A stretch of 64,000 nt of DNA from Agaribacterium sp. ZY112 (GCF_041346925.1 NZ_CP166840.1:3657001-3721000); one strand, 5' to 3'. Shown: positions 19,307 to 30,474, counted from the stretch's first letter. The notes: generated by a model from the letters alone, not told the origin. Numbers and translations are program-made.

Positions 19307-21346
19307 ATGACTAACAAACGTAACATTCTCGTTACCAGCGCCCTGCCTTACGCCAACGGAAGTATTCACCTTGGCCACATGGTCGAGACAATCCAAACCG
19401 ATATTTGGGTTCGATTCCAGAAACAACGCGGTCACAGCTGTTATTACGTCTGTGCCGACGATGCCCATGGCACCGCCATCATGCTCAGCGCTGAAAAAAA
19501 TGGCATTACTGCAGAAGAACAAATCGCCAATATTAAACAAGAACACTTGGCTGATTTTGAAGACTTCCATATCGACTTTGATAATTATCACAGCACTCAC
19601 AGCGAAGAAAACCGCGAGCTTTCGAGCTTGATCTACGAGCGAGTCAAAGCCAACGGGCATATCGCCGAACGCAACATCACCCAAGCCTTTGACCCAGAAA
19701 AAGGTATGTTTTTGGCTGATCGCTATATCAAAGGCAATTGCCCTAAATGTAAAACGGAAGATCAGTACGGCGATAACTGTGAAGCCTGTGGTGCAACCTA
19801 CAGCCCTCTTGATTTAATCAACCCAGTCTCCGTTGTCAGTGGTGCTACGCCAATCGCCAAAGAGAGCAAACACTTATTTTTCAAACTGCCGGATTTTGAG
19901 AACTACTTAAAAGAGTGGACCCGCGCCGGTCACTTGCAAGATGAAGTCGCCAATAAACTAGCCGAGTGGTTAGATAGCGGCCTGCAAGAGTGGGACATCA
20001 GCCGCGACGCGCCTTATTTTGGTTTTGAGATCCCTGGCGAACCCGGCAAGTATTTTTACGTTTGGCTCGATGCACCCATCGGTTATATGGCCAGCTTTAA
20101 GAACTTCTGTGAACGCGAAGGTCTTGATTTCGACCAATACTGGAAAGCCGACAGCGAAGCTGAGCTCTACCATTTTATCGGCAAAGATATTGTTAACTTC
20201 CACGCCCTCTTCTGGCCAGCGATGTTAAGCAATGCAGGTTTCCGTACGCCCACAAAAGTATGTGTGCACGGTTTCTTAACCGTTGACGGTAAAAAAATGT
20301 CGAAGTCGCGCGGTACGTTTATTAACGCGCGCACCTACCTAGAGCATTTACAGCCTGAATACCTGCGTTATTACTACGCCAGTAAATTAGGTAACAGTGT
20401 CGATGACATCGATTTAAACCTTGAAGATTTTGTTCAACGAGTGAATTCAGATCTTGTTGGTAAAGTCGTTAACATCGCCAGCCGTACAGCAAAGTTCATA
20501 CAAAAATCAGGTGGTCAGCTAACGGCAACGATTGATGATCCAGAGCTCTGGAAACATTTCACTGATAGCCATACGCTTATTGCCAAGCTTTACGAAGAGC
20601 GCGAATTTAATAAAGCCATGCGCGAAATTATGGCCCTAGCTGATAAAGCTAATGAATATATCGCAGAACAAGCGCCTTGGAGCCTTGCCAAGCAAGAAGG
20701 CATGGAACAAAAAGTGCTCGATGTATGCAGCATGGGCATTAACTGCTTCCGCGCTTTAATGATGTATTTAAAGCCGGTACTGCCCGTTACCGCTGAAGCT
20801 GCCGAGACCTTTTTAAACAGTAATCTCGACTGGGGCGATACACTCGAGTTTTTAACAAAACATGACATCAATAAATTCAAACCTCTCATGGTTCGTGTTG
20901 AAGGTAAAAAAGTTGAAGCGATGGTTGAGGCGAGTAAAGAAGCCGCGGCTGAAGCTCAAGCAAGCGCTAACCCAGCACAAGCTACTGATAACGGCTGGCT
21001 GGAGAAAGAGCCTGTCGCCGACGAAATAGAATTTGATGATTTTGCCAAAGTCGACTTACGCGTGGCCCTTATTGCCAATGCCGAGCACGTTGAAGGCGCA
21101 AATAAGTTATTGCGCCTGACTCTCGACCTAGGTGGCGAAACACGCAATGTTTTTGCAGGGATAAAAAGCGCTTATCAACCTGAAGACTTAATTGGTAAGC
21201 ACACCGTTATGGTTGCCAACCTCAAACCACGCAAGATGAAGTTTGGTATGAGCGAAGGCATGGTCTTAGCGGCGGGCCCAGGTAAAGACGAGCTTTATAT
21301 TCTTGAACCTCATGACGGCGCGCAGCCGGGCATGAGGGTAATGTAA
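19307..21346 (+). CDS. metG: Methionyl-tRNA synthetase
   Basis: Charges tRNA-Met. It has 679 residues, the long dimeric form. The class I signatures are present: the HIGH motif as HLGH in GSIHLGHM near residue 25, and KMSKSRG near residue 330. Four zinc cysteines lie in [17 protein letters not shown] near 145-161. An alpha-helical anticodon domain follows, and an alanine-rich linker leads to a C-terminal EMAP-II-like tRNA-binding domain ([11 protein letters not shown] to the end). It is divergent from apbC and followed by a repeat-bearing gap before the rsx operon. Confidence 0.98.
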   Translation: MTNKRNILVTSALPYANGSIHLGHMVETIQTDIWVRFQKQRGHSCYYVCADDAHGTAIMLSAEKNGITAEEQIANIKQEHLADFEDFHIDFDNYHSTHSEENRELSSLIYERVKANGHIAERNITQAFDPEKGMFLADRYIKGNCPKCKTEDQYGDNCEACGATYSPLDLINPVSVVSGATPIAKESKHLFFKLPDFENYLKEWTRAGHLQDEVANKLAEWLDSGLQEWDISRDAPYFGFEIPGEPGKYFYVWLDAPIGYMASFKNFCEREGLDFDQYWKADSEAELYHFIGKDIVNFHALFWPAMLSNAGFRTPTKVCVHGFLTVDGKKMSKSRGTFINARTYLEHLQPEYLRYYYASKLGNSVDDIDLNLEDFVQRVNSDLVGKVVNIASRTAKFIQKSGGQLTATIDDPELWKHFTDSHTLIAKLYEEREFNKAMREIMALADKANEYIAEQAPWSLAKQEGMEQKVLDVCSMGINCFRALMMYLKPVLPVTAEAAETFLNSNLDWGDTLEFLTKHDINKFKPLMVRVEGKKVEAMVEASKEAAAEAQASANPAQATDNGWLEKEPVADEIEFDDFAKVDLRVALIANAEHVEGANKLLRLTLDLGGETRNVFAGIKSAYQPEDLIGKHTVMVANLKPRKMKFGMSEGMVLAAGPGKDELYILEPHDGAQPGMRVM

Positions 21347-21380
21347 TTCATTGACTGGATTGCGCTTCGCAACTCAGTCA

Positions 21381-21479
21381 GTAGTAGACAGCAGTGTGCC
21401 AGACACGCCGTGCATACCTCCATGTAGGCTAACTTCGGCATCCATGCCTCAGATTGTCTAGCACACTGCTGTCTACTAC
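21381..21479. repeat. Intergenic stem-loop repeat element (copy 3)
   Basis: Outer arms at 21381-21404 and 21456-21479 pair in 23 of 24 positions. The 51-base inside (21405-21455) carries ATACCTCCATGTAGGCT, shared with the element at 14.6 kb, and an AACTTCGGCATCCATGCC segment. That segment recurs in inverted orientation in the next element at 21551-21603. Confidence 0.8.
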
Positions 21480-21521
21480 CGCCTTTACTCCGTGCCAAAT
21501 TTTATAGCTGGCACAGTGTTA

Positions 21522-21630
21522 GGCTGAAGTATTGGTGTTTATTTAAGGACAATCTGAGGCATGGGTGCCGAAGTTAGCCCCCAAGGATGGGTACACGACG
21601 TGTCCGAAAATGAATACCAATGCTTCAGCC
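21522..21630. repeat. Intergenic stem-loop repeat element (copy 4, inverted relative to copy 3)
   Basis: Outer arms at 21522-21539 and 21613-21630 pair in 16 of 18 positions and extend further with mismatches. The inside holds the reverse complement of the copy 3 core (TCTGAGGCATGG, GCCGAAGTTAGCC) plus AAGGATGGGT. Its arms are unrelated in sequence to those of copy 3. Copies 3 and 4 fill the gap between metG and rsxA. Confidence 0.75.
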
Positions 21631-21677
21631 GAAAAAGAAAAACACATTAATTGAGTGACCAAGTAACTTGGTGAGAA

Positions 21678-22253
21678 ATGACAGAATTTGCAGTAGTACT
21701 TATTAGCACTGTGCTGGTAAACAACTTTGTACTGGTTCAGTTTTTAGGACTGTGCCCATTTATGGGTGTCTCCAACAAACTGGAAACCGCGATCGGCATG
21801 GCCAGCGCCACCACCTTTGTACTGACACTCGCCTCTGTGTGCAGCTACATGATTTACGCATGGGTGCTTGAGCCATTAGAGCTCACCTACCTTAAAACCA
21901 TCAGCTTCATCTTGGTGATTGCTGCTGTGGTTCAATTTGCAAAAATGTTTATCGAAAAAACCAGCCCCCTGCTCTATCGAGTACTCGGCGTGTTTCTTCC
22001 GCTGATAACCACCAACTGCGCTGTACTTGGTGTCGCCCTACAGAATACCGCTAAAAATCACGGCTTCTTCCAAAGTGCCCTTTACGGTTTTGGCGGCGCC
22101 TTAGGTTTTTCACTCGCTCTCATCTTATTTTCAGCTATGCGCGAACGCCTAGCCGTTGCCGATGTGCCCGACGCGTTTAAAGGTGCCGCTATCGGCATGA
22201 TTACCGCAGGCTTAATGTCTCTAGCCTTTATGGGCTTTGCGGGGCTGGTGTAA
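21678..22253 (+). CDS. rsxA: Ion-translocating oxidoreductase subunit A
   Basis: An inner-membrane subunit of the Rnf/Rsx complex, which couples electron flow between ferredoxin and NADH to ion transport and also reduces SoxR. It has 191 residues with six hydrophobic helices and the conserved [14 protein letters not shown] near the N-terminus and [10 protein letters not shown] in the middle; these conserved cysteines bind the membrane 2Fe-2S cluster in the family. GGTGAG lies just upstream of the ATG. It is the first gene of the operon rsxABCDGE, and its stop overlaps the rsxB start. Confidence 0.96.
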   Translation: MTEFAVVLISTVLVNNFVLVQFLGLCPFMGVSNKLETAIGMASATTFVLTLASVCSYMIYAWVLEPLELTYLKTISFILVIAAVVQFAKMFIEKTSPLLYRVLGVFLPLITTNCAVLGVALQNTAKNHGFFQSALYGFGGALGFSLALILFSAMRERLAVADVPDAFKGAAIGMITAGLMSLAFMGFAGLV

Positions 22254-22870
22254 TGACTTTTTTAAATGACTTTCCCATCCTTGACGCGTTAATCGCGCTA
22301 GGTGTACTTGCCGCTGTCTTTGGTGCGGTACTGGGTTTTGCCGCCGTAAAATACAAAGTTGAAGGCGACCCCATCGTTGAACAAATCGACGAGATATTGC
22401 CTCAAACACAATGTGGCCAGTGCGGCTACCCAGGCTGTCGCCCTTATGCACAAGCGATTGCCGACGGTGACGACATCAACAAGTGCCCTCCGGGTGGTCA
22501 CACCACTATTCAGGCCATTGCCAACTTACTGGACGTGCCAGCTCCAGAACTCGATGAAGAGCACGGCGAAGAAAGCGAAGTGCGCAAAGTTGCCGTTATT
22601 CGCGAAGACGAATGCATCGGCTGCACCAAGTGCATACAAGCCTGCCCTGTTGACGCGATCCTCGGTGCCGCAAAACAAATGCACACCGTCATTGCATCTG
22701 AGTGCACGGGCTGCGATTTGTGTGTCGAACCGTGCCCAGTTGATTGCATAGACATGGTTCCGGTTACCGAAGGCCTCAGCGCGTGGCGCTGGCAGCTGCC
22801 CGATGAAAAACAGCTGATTGCAACAGACGTTCAAGGTGAAGTGAAGTCAGAAGAAGGAGCCGCCGCATGA
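22253..22870 (+). CDS. rsxB: Ion-translocating oxidoreductase subunit B (ferredoxin subunit)
   Basis: An iron-sulfur subunit of the Rnf/Rsx complex, 205 residues. One N-terminal membrane helix is followed by a 4Fe-4S motif (CGQCGYPGC ... CPPGG, near residues 47-81). Two ferredoxin-type 4Fe-4S motifs come next ([12 protein letters not shown] and [12 protein letters not shown]). Its start overlaps the rsxA stop by one base and its stop overlaps the rsxC start, so translation is likely coupled. Confidence 0.96.
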   Translation: MTFLNDFPILDALIALGVLAAVFGAVLGFAAVKYKVEGDPIVEQIDEILPQTQCGQCGYPGCRPYAQAIADGDDINKCPPGGHTTIQAIANLLDVPAPELDEEHGEESEVRKVAVIREDECIGCTKCIQACPVDAILGAAKQMHTVIASECTGCDLCVEPCPVDCIDMVPVTEGLSAWRWQLPDEKQLIATDVQGEVKSEEGAAA

Positions 22871-25344
22871 GAAAGATCTGGGATATTCCCGGTGGCGTGC
22901 ACCCACCTGAAAACAAAGAACAAACTAATGGCAGCGCCATTGCGCATATCGCCCTGCCTAAACAATTGATCATCCCTCTCAATCAACACATCGGCGCCCC
23001 TGCTGAAATCTGTGTAGAGGTAGGCGATCAAGTATTAAAAGGGCAGTGCATAGCCAAAGCCAAAGGCTTTGTCAGCAGCAACGTGCATGCTTCCAGCTCT
23101 GGAACCGTGAGCGCTATTGAAGAACGCCCCATTCCTCACGCGTCGGGCTTGCTAGCCGAGTGTATTGTTATTGATTGTGATGGCAACGATACAAGTATTG
23201 AGCTACAAGGCCTCGATAACTGGCAAGAGCGCGATAAAAACGAGCTTGTAGATTTTATTCGCAACGCAGGTATTGCCGGCATGGGCGGCGCGGGTTTTCC
23301 TACCTCCGTAAAAATGCAACCGCGTGGCGGCCAGCACATTGATACGCTGATCCTAAATGGCACCGAATGTGAACCCTATATCACCTCCGATGACATGCTT
23401 ATGCGCGAAAAGGCCGACGAAATCGTGGCCGGCATGCGCATACTGGCGCACATATTAGGTGAACCCCAAAACCTGATTATCGGCATTGAAGATAATAAGC
23501 CCGAAGCGTTTAAAGCAGTAAATGAAGCCGCAAAAAACACCGCGATTGACGTTGTTAGCTTTCCAACTAAATACCCATCAGGTGGCGAAAAGCAGCTTAT
23601 TCAAATTCTGACAGGTAAAGAAGTACCCAGTGGCTCAATTCCCGCTGAAATTGGCATCGTGCTGCAAAACGTCGGCACGGCACGCGCGGTCTACAGAGCG
23701 ATTGAACACGGTGAGCCCCTGATCGAACGAGTCACCACCGTTGTCGGCGAAAGCCTCGCTGTGCAACAAAATATCTGGGCGCGCATAGGCACCCCAACCC
23801 AGCACATTCTTGAGCAACACCAGTGGCAACAAGAGAACTGCGCGCGCCTTATCTTTGGTGGCCCAATGATGGGTTTTGCAATGCAGAGCGCGGCAGTGCC
23901 TCTTATCAAGACCACCAACTGCATCTTAGTACCAAGCCTTGAAGAGATGCCCGAGGGTGAAGATCAGCAAGCGTGTATTCGCTGTGGTATGTGTGCCGAA
24001 GCCTGCCCCGCATCACTGCTGCCTCAGCAGCTTTATTGGCACTCGCGCAGCGAAGATTTTGAACGACTTGAATCTCACAATTTATTTGATTGTATTGAGT
24101 GCGGCGCCTGCTCGTTTGTTTGCCCATCAAATATCCCACTGGTTCAGTATTACCGAGCCAGTAAAGGCGCGATGCGCCAAATAGAACAAGAAAAACAAAA
24201 GGCTGAATACAGCCGCAAGCGTTTTGAATTCCGCCAAGCTCGCTTAGAAAAAGCCGAGGCCGAAAAGGAAGCCAAACGCCTTGCTCGTAAAAAAGCCGCC
24301 GAAGCGGCTAAAGCAAAATTAGCATCAGGTGAAACCAGCGCTCCGGCAGCTAAAGCGACAGCAAGCGCCACCGCAAAAGCGGATATTGATCCGGTAAAAG
24401 CCAAAGCAAAACTAGAACGCGCACTGAGCAGCGCCAAAAGTCGCTTAGAACGCTCAGTAAAAGCACTTGATGACGCCAAACAAGAAGGCCTAGAACAAAG
24501 CCGACTTGATGCTCTTAGTGCACGTATTAAAGAAGCCGAAGCCAAAGTTCAAGATGCGCAAAAGCGAGTAGATGAAGGCCCAATTGCTGTGCCCGCATCG
24601 ACATCTAGTGACAAAGCACCTAATAACAAAGCAGCTATCGATCCTGCTAAAGCACGCGCAAAATTAGAACGCGCATTGAGCAGCGCCAAAAGCAGATTAG
24701 AGCGTGCACAAAAGGCGCTCGATGATGCCAAACAAGAAGATCTTGAGCAGAGCCGACTTGATGCACTAGCTGCTCGTATCAAAGAAGCTGAAGCTAAAGT
24801 TCAAGATGCACAAAAACGCCTCGACGACAGTGAGGCCAGCACAAGCTCGACTAGCGATTCTGGTGCAGCCAAGATTAAAGAAAAAATCGCACTCAGCGGC
24901 AAAGACAAATTAGAAAAAACCATTGCAACCTTAGAAAAGCGCATCGCCACCGCCAAGCAAAAAGCGGCAGAGGCGGAAGCCGAAAATAGTCCTACCGCCG
25001 ATGCCTTAAAACAAGGTGTAAGTAAGCTCGAAGAAAAACTGGCCGCAAACAAAAACGAATTAAACACGCTCGCAGCACAAGACAATGTCAGTGAAGAAGC
25101 CCTTAACGCTGAAGCCAGTGCTGCTGACAACGCAATTCTAAAAGCACAAGCTCGAGCAAAAGAGCTCGCAGCTATGAGTGACGACGACAAGGCTAAAGCC
25201 CAACTCGACTCACTCAAAAAACGCTTAGAAAAAGCACGTACACGCTTAGCAAAAGCGGAAGCCGATAACGACGATAATATCGATGCATTTCGCGCAGGTG
25301 TGGAAAAACTTGAAGCGAAACTTGCGCAAGCAGAGAAACAATAA
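22867..25344 (+). CDS. rsxC: Ion-translocating oxidoreductase subunit C with long repeat tail
   Basis: The NADH- and flavin-binding peripheral subunit of Rnf/Rsx, 825 residues. The core occupies about residues 1-440: a GGVHPPENK start, a glycine-rich nucleotide site [12 protein letters not shown], and two 4Fe-4S motifs [12 protein letters not shown] (near 369) and [12 protein letters not shown] (near 409). The rest is a charged, Ala/Lys/Glu-rich, probably coiled-coil tail. It includes a near-identical unit repeated twice, starting at about residues 507 and 591 ([19 protein letters not shown] and [19 protein letters not shown]), followed by more diverged units. Such tails are common in gammaproteobacterial RnfC and vary in length. 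The gene overlaps rsxB and rsxD by 4 and 1 bases. Confidence 0.95.
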   Translation: MRKIWDIPGGVHPPENKEQTNGSAIAHIALPKQLIIPLNQHIGAPAEICVEVGDQVLKGQCIAKAKGFVSSNVHASSSGTVSAIEERPIPHASGLLAECIVIDCDGNDTSIELQGLDNWQERDKNELVDFIRNAGIAGMGGAGFPTSVKMQPRGGQHIDTLILNGTECEPYITSDDMLMREKADEIVAGMRILAHILGEPQNLIIGIEDNKPEAFKAVNEAAKNTAIDVVSFPTKYPSGGEKQLIQILTGKEVPSGSIPAEIGIVLQNVGTARAVYRAIEHGEPLIERVTTVVGESLAVQQNIWARIGTPTQHILEQHQWQQENCARLIFGGPMMGFAMQSAAVPLIKTTNCILVPSLEEMPEGEDQQACIRCGMCAEACPASLLPQQLYWHSRSEDFERLESHNLFDCIECGACSFVCPSNIPLVQYYRASKGAMRQIEQEKQKAEYSRKRFEFRQARLEKAEAEKEAKRLARKKAAEAAKAKLASGETSAPAAKATASATAKADIDPVKAKAKLERALSSAKSRLERSVKALDDAKQEGLEQSRLDALSARIKEAEAKVQDAQKRVDEGPIAVPASTSSDKAPNNKAAIDPAKARAKLERALSSAKSRLERAQKALDDAKQEDLEQSRLDALAARIKEAEAKVQDAQKRLDDSEASTSSTSDSGAAKIKEKIALSGKDKLEKTIATLEKRIATAKQKAAEAEAENSPTADALKQGVSKLEEKLAANKNELNTLAAQDNVSEEALNAEASAADNAILKAQARAKELAAMSDDDKAKAQLDSLKKRLEKARTRLAKAEADNDDNIDAFRAGVEKLEAKLAQAEKQ

Positions 25345-26408
25345 TGAGTTTTATTAAAGCCAGCTCCCCACATACCACCCGCCCCGGCACCAGCAATAAG
25401 GTGATGCAGTTGGTACTGCTTGCGTGCGTGCCCGGCATTATTGCACTGAGCCTAAATTTTGGTTTTGGCAGTCTTATTAACTTAATACTCTGCGCGGCTT
25501 TTTGCCTCGGCTTTGAAGCTGCCTTTTTAAAACTACGCGCACGCAAAGTCGTTTTTTATCTGCGCGACTGCAGTGCGCTGGTCACCGCTTTTTTATTAGC
25601 GATTGCCCTTCCACCCTATGCACCGTGGTGGTTATTAGCCGTTGGCTGCTTTTTTGCGATTGTAGTCGCCAAACAACTATACGGCGGTTTAGGTTTTAAC
25701 CCATTTAACCCTGCGATGGTGGCTTATGTTGTTTTACTGATTAGCTTCCCTGTAGAGATGACACGCTGGACACTAGCAAGCAGCGCCCTCGCCGACGGCA
25801 TAAGCCTGCCGAGCTTGAGTCAATCTTTAAACTTGGTCTTTGGTAACGGTCACAATTCAACACTGGTTGATGCCTGGACAGCCGCAACACCTTTAGATGT
25901 ACTCAAACAAAATCAAGGTCAAACCATTGACCAGCTTTATCAAAGCGATGCTGTATTCAGCTCCGCTGTTATTGCAGGCGCCGGCTGGGAATGGATCAAT
26001 ATTACGTTTTTAGCAGGTGGCTTATTCCTGCTCTACAAGCGTGTATTCACTTGGCAAGCACCAACAGCCATGCTGCTGGCCTTACTGGCGCTATCCATTG
26101 TCTTTTATGACGGTGGCAGCAGCGACAGTCTTGGTTCACCAGTGTTTCATCTGCTAAGTGGCGCCACCATGTTCGGGGCCTTTTTTATTGTCACCGACCC
26201 AGTTACCTCTGCAGTCAGCACCAAAGGTCGCCTGATATACGGTGCCGGCGTGGGCATCTTAGTCTTTGTTATTCGCAGCTGGGGGATTTACCCCGATGCC
26301 GTTGCGTTTGCTGTTTTACTTATGAATTTTGCAGCGCCATTTATTGATTATTACACCCTGCCCCGCACCTACGGCCACAAAAAAGCTAACAGTGGGAGAA
26401 TCAAATAA
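25344..26408 (+). CDS. rsxD: Ion-translocating oxidoreductase subunit D
   Basis: An integral membrane flavoprotein subunit of Rnf/Rsx, 354 residues. About nine or ten hydrophobic helices are present. The covalent FMN attachment motif is seen as SGATMFGAFF near residue 270, with the flavin expected on its Thr through a phosphoester bond. FNPFNPAMVAYV earlier in the chain is also conserved. Start and stop overlap the neighbouring rsx genes by single bases. Confidence 0.95.
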   Translation: MSFIKASSPHTTRPGTSNKVMQLVLLACVPGIIALSLNFGFGSLINLILCAAFCLGFEAAFLKLRARKVVFYLRDCSALVTAFLLAIALPPYAPWWLLAVGCFFAIVVAKQLYGGLGFNPFNPAMVAYVVLLISFPVEMTRWTLASSALADGISLPSLSQSLNLVFGNGHNSTLVDAWTAATPLDVLKQNQGQTIDQLYQSDAVFSSAVIAGAGWEWINITFLAGGLFLLYKRVFTWQAPTAMLLALLALSIVFYDGGSSDSLGSPVFHLLSGATMFGAFFIVTDPVTSAVSTKGRLIYGAGVGILVFVIRSWGIYPDAVAFAVLLMNFAAPFIDYYTLPRTYGHKKANSGRIK

Positions 26409-27070
26409 TGCTAGCCCGCTCAATCAGTAAAAACAGTTTTATTTTGGCACTTTTTGCCCTGGCAACGGCAGGCACGCTTGCGTGGATACACAGTAGCACC
26501 GCAGATCGTATTGCAGAGCAAGAAAAGCGCGCCGCCGAAAAAGCCCTACTTGAAATAGTCAGTGCCGATCGTTTTGACAACGACTTACTTAATAGCACAT
26601 GGCAGATCCCAGCGGCGCAACAAGCCGAACTTCACCTTAAGAATGAAAGCAAAGTTCACATTGCCACGAAAGCTGGTAATGCGGTTGCCTTTATCTTCCC
26701 TGCCGTCGCACCCGATGGTTATAGCGGCGATATCAAGTTGTTAGTCGGCGTGAATAGCGACGGTAGTATTTCCGGTGTGCGAGTTGTCTCCCATAAAGAA
26801 ACACCTGGACTTGGTGATAAAGCCGACCTTAAAAAGAGCGATTGGATACTTAGCTTTAACGGCAAGTCATTGTTCAAACCTGCGCTTGAGCGCTGGTTCG
26901 TTAAGAAGGACGGCGGTGATTTTGATCAGTTTACAGGTGCGACTATTACACCACGCGCCATCGTTAAACAAACAAAAGAAGTGCTCGAGTTTTACCACAA
27001 ACACAAACAAGAAATACTCGACAGCCTAAATACCCTAGAGGCAGAGTCTAACGAGGGCCAACACCAATGA
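26408..27070 (+). CDS. rsxG: Ion-translocating oxidoreductase subunit G
   Basis: A single-pass membrane subunit with a periplasmic FMN-binding domain, 220 residues. One N-terminal helix (residues 9-28) is followed by a soluble FMN-binding fold. The flavin-bearing Thr is in [12 protein letters not shown] near residue 176, matching the S/T-GAT motif of RnfG. The conserved [21 protein letters not shown] precedes it. The gene overlaps rsxD and rsxE. Confidence 0.95.
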   Translation: MLARSISKNSFILALFALATAGTLAWIHSSTADRIAEQEKRAAEKALLEIVSADRFDNDLLNSTWQIPAAQQAELHLKNESKVHIATKAGNAVAFIFPAVAPDGYSGDIKLLVGVNSDGSISGVRVVSHKETPGLGDKADLKKSDWILSFNGKSLFKPALERWFVKKDGGDFDQFTGATITPRAIVKQTKEVLEFYHKHKQEILDSLNTLEAESNEGQHQ

Positions 27071-27774
27071 GCGACTACAAAGAACTCAGCGTTAACGGCC
27101 TGTGGAAAAATAACCCAGCCCTTGTACAGCTACTCGGCTTGTGCCCTTTACTTGCCGTTACCGGCTCAGTGGTCAATGCCTTGGGTTTAGGTCTAGCCAC
27201 TATGCTGGTATTGGTGGGATCCAACATTGCCGTATCGCTCATTCGCAACGCCGTAACAGATGCCATTAAATTACCTGCCTTTGTCATGATCATCGCATCA
27301 TTCACAACCGGCACAGAATTATTAATGCAGGCCTTTACTTACGAGCTCTATACCATTCTGGGTATATTTATTCCTCTGATCGTCACCAACTGCGCCATTC
27401 TTGGTCGCGCAGATGCCTACGCCTGTAAGAATGGCGTCCTGCCGTCAGCCTTTGACGGTTTAATGATGGGCTTGGGCTTTTTAGCGGTATTACTGGCTAT
27501 TGGCGCAATACGAGAGCTACTTGGCGCAGGCACGCTCTTTGCCGACATGCACCTACTCTTTGGCGCAAGCGCCGCTTCTTGGGAGCTCAATATATTTGGT
27601 AGTGACTACAAAGGCTTTTTAGTCGCCGTACTGCCACCTGGTGCCTTCTTAGTAGCAGGGCTGTTAATTGCCATTAAAAACGGGGTGGATAACGAGCTTG
27701 AAAGGCGAGCAGCAGCCAAACGCACCGTGGTTAAAGGCTCTAAACGAGTCCGCACTACCGGTAATGTGGCTTAA
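27067..27774 (+). CDS. rsxE: Ion-translocating oxidoreductase subunit E
   Basis: A membrane subunit of Rnf/Rsx, 235 residues, homologous to RsxA. It carries [16 protein letters not shown] near the start and [15 protein letters not shown] in the middle, with the conserved cysteines for the shared 2Fe-2S site. Six helices are expected. It ends in a basic tail. It overlaps rsxG by four bases and is the last rsx gene; the endonuclease III gene nth that often follows in gammaproteobacteria is absent here. Confidence 0.95.
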   Translation: MSDYKELSVNGLWKNNPALVQLLGLCPLLAVTGSVVNALGLGLATMLVLVGSNIAVSLIRNAVTDAIKLPAFVMIIASFTTGTELLMQAFTYELYTILGIFIPLIVTNCAILGRADAYACKNGVLPSAFDGLMMGLGFLAVLLAIGAIRELLGAGTLFADMHLLFGASAASWELNIFGSDYKGFLVAVLPPGAFLVAGLLIAIKNGVDNELERRAAAKRTVVKGSKRVRTTGNVA

Positions 27775-28019
27775 AAAAGACCCCATACTGTAAAAATCTC
27801 GCGAGCGCTATGGTCAATTTCCTACAAACTATAGTGACAAAGGCTTGTAGCGGCAGGACTCGTTTTTAAGCATAATTTGTCTCGCAAGGATGCAAACAAG
27901 GAAGTACACCGAGGCAAGGAGCCAACGTGGATGCCCAAGGATGGGTAGTCGAGCAGGAAGCTCGAAGGAAGCGCCGACAGAGAAACAAGGATGTGGACCT
28001 AGAGGCAAGCTTTCAAGAT
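27775..28019. repeat. Repeat-like intergenic stretch after rsxE
   Basis: No gene is convincing. The stretch holds four copies of a short motif, three AAGGATG and one GTGGATG (near 27888, 27930, 27938 and 27986), with several small inverted repeats. It resembles a degraded member of the intergenic elements seen at 14.6, 17.0 and 21.4 kb. A short open frame here has no supportable start signal. Confidence 0.4.
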
Positions 28020-28051
28020 AAGCCGCTTTCGCAAGTAAGCGGCTTTTTCTT
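28019..28051 (+). terminator. Terminator downstream of the rsx operon
   Basis: Arms AAGCCGCTT and AAGCGGCTT pair over 9 bp with an 8-base loop and run into TTTTTCTTT on the plus strand. It is about 245 bases past the rsxE stop. Confidence 0.75.
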
Positions 28052-28158
28052 TGCCTTCGATTTACCCTGTCGCTTTAGCACAACAATCTCAAAGCCCCTC
28101 TTTAAAGACGCGCCAATAGCCCACTGTAGCTCTTGCAAGGACTCAAAACGACATATAT

Positions 28159-28197
28159 AAAAAAAGCGCTACGAACACCAGCTCGTAACGCTTTTAG
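28159..28197 (-). terminator. Terminator after ugd
   Basis: A stem of about 12 bp (AAAGCGTTACGA with one bulge) and an 8-base loop. On the minus strand it is followed by seven T residues. It lies 27 bases after the ugd stop. Confidence 0.8.
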
Positions 28198-28223
28198 CTA
28201 TAAACAAGTTTGCCAGCTACTTA

Positions 28224-29396
28224 TTAATCAGATCCGAATAAGTCACGAGTATAAACTTTATCTGCAACATCACGGATATCATCCATCATGCGGTTGGCTA
28301 CAATCACATCACAGCTGCTCTTAAACTCTTCAAGGTCATTAATCACCTTAGAGTTGAAAAATTGCTCTTCGGTCAAGACAGGCTCGTAAATTACAACCTC
28401 GATACCCTTGGCCTTAATTCGCTTCATAACCCCCTGAATTGATGAGGCGCGAAAGTTATCAGAACCGGATTTCATAATTAAGCGATACACGCCAACACGC
28501 TTAGGCCCACGTGCAATGATAGAGTCAGCCACAAAATCTTTACGTGTGGTATTGGCATCAACGATGGCGCGAATCAGGTTATTAGGTACATCGTTATAGT
28601 TGGCCAATAACTGACGTGTATCCTTAGGCAAGCAATAACCACCATAACCAAAACTTGGGTTATTGTAATGAGCACCAATACGCGGGTCTAAACCAACACC
28701 TTCAATGATTTGCTTGGTATTTAAGCCGTGACTCTCGGCGTAAGTATCCAGCTCATTAAAATAAGCAACCCGCATAGCTAGGTAGGTATTTGAAAACAGC
28801 TTAATTGCTTCCGCTTCAGTAGACTCAGTAAACAATACCGGAATATCATCCGCCGGTTTTTCAGCGCCCTGCACCAATAATGAAGCGAACACCTTAGCAC
28901 GCTCACTTTGCTCGCCCACCACCACACGAGAAGGGTGAAGGTTGTCATACAATGCTCGACCTTCTCGCAAAAATTCAGGAGAGAACAAGACATTCTCAGT
29001 ACCTAAGTCTTCACCAATTCGAGCAGTAAAACCCACAGGAATAGTCGACTTAATCACCATCACGGCACTTGAGTTCACAGCCACTACATCTTTAATCACC
29101 GCCTCTACCGAACGAGTATTAAAATAATCCGTCTCGGGGTCATAATCGGTGGGTGTCGCAATAACAACATAATCAGCGTCCTTATAAGCTTGCTCTTTAT
29201 CTACCGTCGCCACTAGGTTAAGTTTTTTATTGGCTAAATAATCTTCAAGCTCTCTGTCTTCAACAGTCGATTTACCATCATTGATCAGGGCAACCTTAGC
29301 TTCGATAATGTCTAAAGCAACAACTTCATTGTGCTGCGCAAGCAACACTGCATTTGAAAGGCCTACATAACCGGTTCCGGCGACCGCAATCTTCAT
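28224..29396 (-). CDS. ugd: UDP-glucose 6-dehydrogenase
   Basis: Oxidises UDP-glucose to UDP-glucuronate, a precursor for surface polysaccharides. I start it at the ATG at 29396 (390 residues, begins [15 protein letters not shown]), because the six residues further upstream precede the Rossmann strand without family support. The catalytic Cys lies in [11 protein letters not shown] near residue 255 and the length matches the short Ugd type of E. coli. It is divergent from the rmlACDB operon, so the two nucleotide-sugar units probably share a regulatory gap of about 200 bases. Confidence 0.95.
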   Translation of the reverse strand: MKIAVAGTGYVGLSNAVLLAQHNEVVALDIIEAKVALINDGKSTVEDRELEDYLANKKLNLVATVDKEQAYKDADYVVIATPTDYDPETDYFNTRSVEAVIKDVVAVNSSAVMVIKSTIPVGFTARIGEDLGTENVLFSPEFLREGRALYDNLHPSRVVVGEQSERAKVFASLLVQGAEKPADDIPVLFTESTEAEAIKLFSNTYLAMRVAYFNELDTYAESHGLNTKQIIEGVGLDPRIGAHYNNPSFGYGGYCLPKDTRQLLANYNDVPNNLIRAIVDANTTRKDFVADSIIARGPKRVGVYRLIMKSGSDNFRASSIQGVMKRIKAKGIEVVIYEPVLTEEQFFNSKVINDLEEFKSSCDVIVANRMMDDIRDVADKVYTRDLFGSD

Positions 29397-29592
29397 AGCA
29401 TGTCCATAATTCATAAAAAGTGGTTTAGTTGGAAATTTTACACATATTTAACGCATTATTTAATACAACAAGCACAATTAGCCTTTTTAGCGCCTCTTAT
29501 ATTCAGGCCAGCATCTCCTTTTGCAACCAATAACGTTACAATAAGGATTCCGACCCGCCCAAAGGGTACTCTTAGGTATATAAGGCTAAACA

Positions 29593-30474
29593 ATGACTCG
29601 TAAAGGCATCATCTTAGCTGGAGGTAGCGGCACACGCCTCTACCCTCTTACCCAAGTTGTAAGCAAACAGCTTATGCCGGTTTACGACAAACCGATGATT
29701 TACTACCCTCTTGCGACCCTGATGCAGGCTGGGATTACTGAGATTCTTATCATCAGCACCCCGCTTGAACTGCCTCGTTTTAAAGCCTTGCTTGGCAGTG
29801 GCCAGCAATGGGGAGTCACACTGAGCTATGCTGAGCAAGCCAAACCTGAAGGGCTAGCCCAAGCTTTTATTATCGGTGAAACCTTTTTGCATGGCAGCCC
29901 CGCCGCCTTGGTACTGGGCGATAATCTTTTCTACGGTCACGACTTAGCAAACATACTGCAAACAGCCAATAAAAGACTGGATTCCGCCACCGTCTTTGCT
30001 TATCACGTAGCGGAGCCAGAGGCCTATGGCGTGATTGAGTTCAACGCCGAAGGTAAGGCTTTATCTATCGAAGAGAAGCCCCTACAACCTAAAAGCAATT
30101 ATGCCGTACCAGGCATCTACTTCTTTGATCGCAGTGTTTGTAATGTTGCCAAACAAGTGCAGCCTTCAGAGCGTGGCGAGTTGGAAATAACCGATGTTAT
30201 CGAGCACTATCTACAAAACGAAAAACTCCATGTAGACATTATGGGTCGCGGTACAGCTTGGCTAGATACCGGTACTCACGATCATTTACTAGAAGCCGCA
30301 CAATTTATTGCCACTATAGAAAAACGCCAAGGCTTAAAAGTAAATTGCCCAGAAGAAGTTGCATACCGCTCCGGATTTATCACAGCAGAGCAATTACGTG
30401 AACTTGCCATTCCCTTAAAGAAAAGTGGCTATGGTGAATACCTGCTACGCCTTCTTGAAACAACCGTCTATTAA
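29593..30474 (+). CDS. rmlA: Glucose-1-phosphate thymidylyltransferase
   Basis: Joins dTTP and glucose-1-phosphate to dTDP-glucose, the first step toward dTDP-L-rhamnose. It has 293 residues. The nucleotidyltransferase signature [11 protein letters not shown] lies at the N-terminus. Further RmlA features are [18 protein letters not shown] and EEKPLQPKS. First gene of the operon rmlA-C-D-B. Confidence 0.96.
   Translation: MTRKGIILAGGSGTRLYPLTQVVSKQLMPVYDKPMIYYPLATLMQAGITEILIISTPLELPRFKALLGSGQQWGVTLSYAEQAKPEGLAQAFIIGETFLHGSPAALVLGDNLFYGHDLANILQTANKRLDSATVFAYHVAEPEAYGVIEFNAEGKALSIEEKPLQPKSNYAVPGIYFFDRSVCNVAKQVQPSERGELEITDVIEHYLQNEKLHVDIMGRGTAWLDTGTHDHLLEAAQFIATIEKRQGLKVNCPEEVAYRSGFITAEQLRELAIPLKKSGYGEYLLRLLETTVY

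Noticed and set aside
24388..24830. CRISPR-like repetition
   Set aside because: The repeats are in-frame protein repeats of RsxC with no spacer structure; no CRISPR array or cas gene is present in the window.
24150..25373. Long open frames antisense to rsxC
   Set aside because: They arise from the Ala/Lys/Glu-rich tail of RsxC read backwards (Ser/Ala/Leu-rich); no start signals or family features.
27927..28160. Small plus-strand open frame after rsxE
   Set aside because: It runs through repeat-like sequence and the terminator and has no ribosome site or family resemblance.
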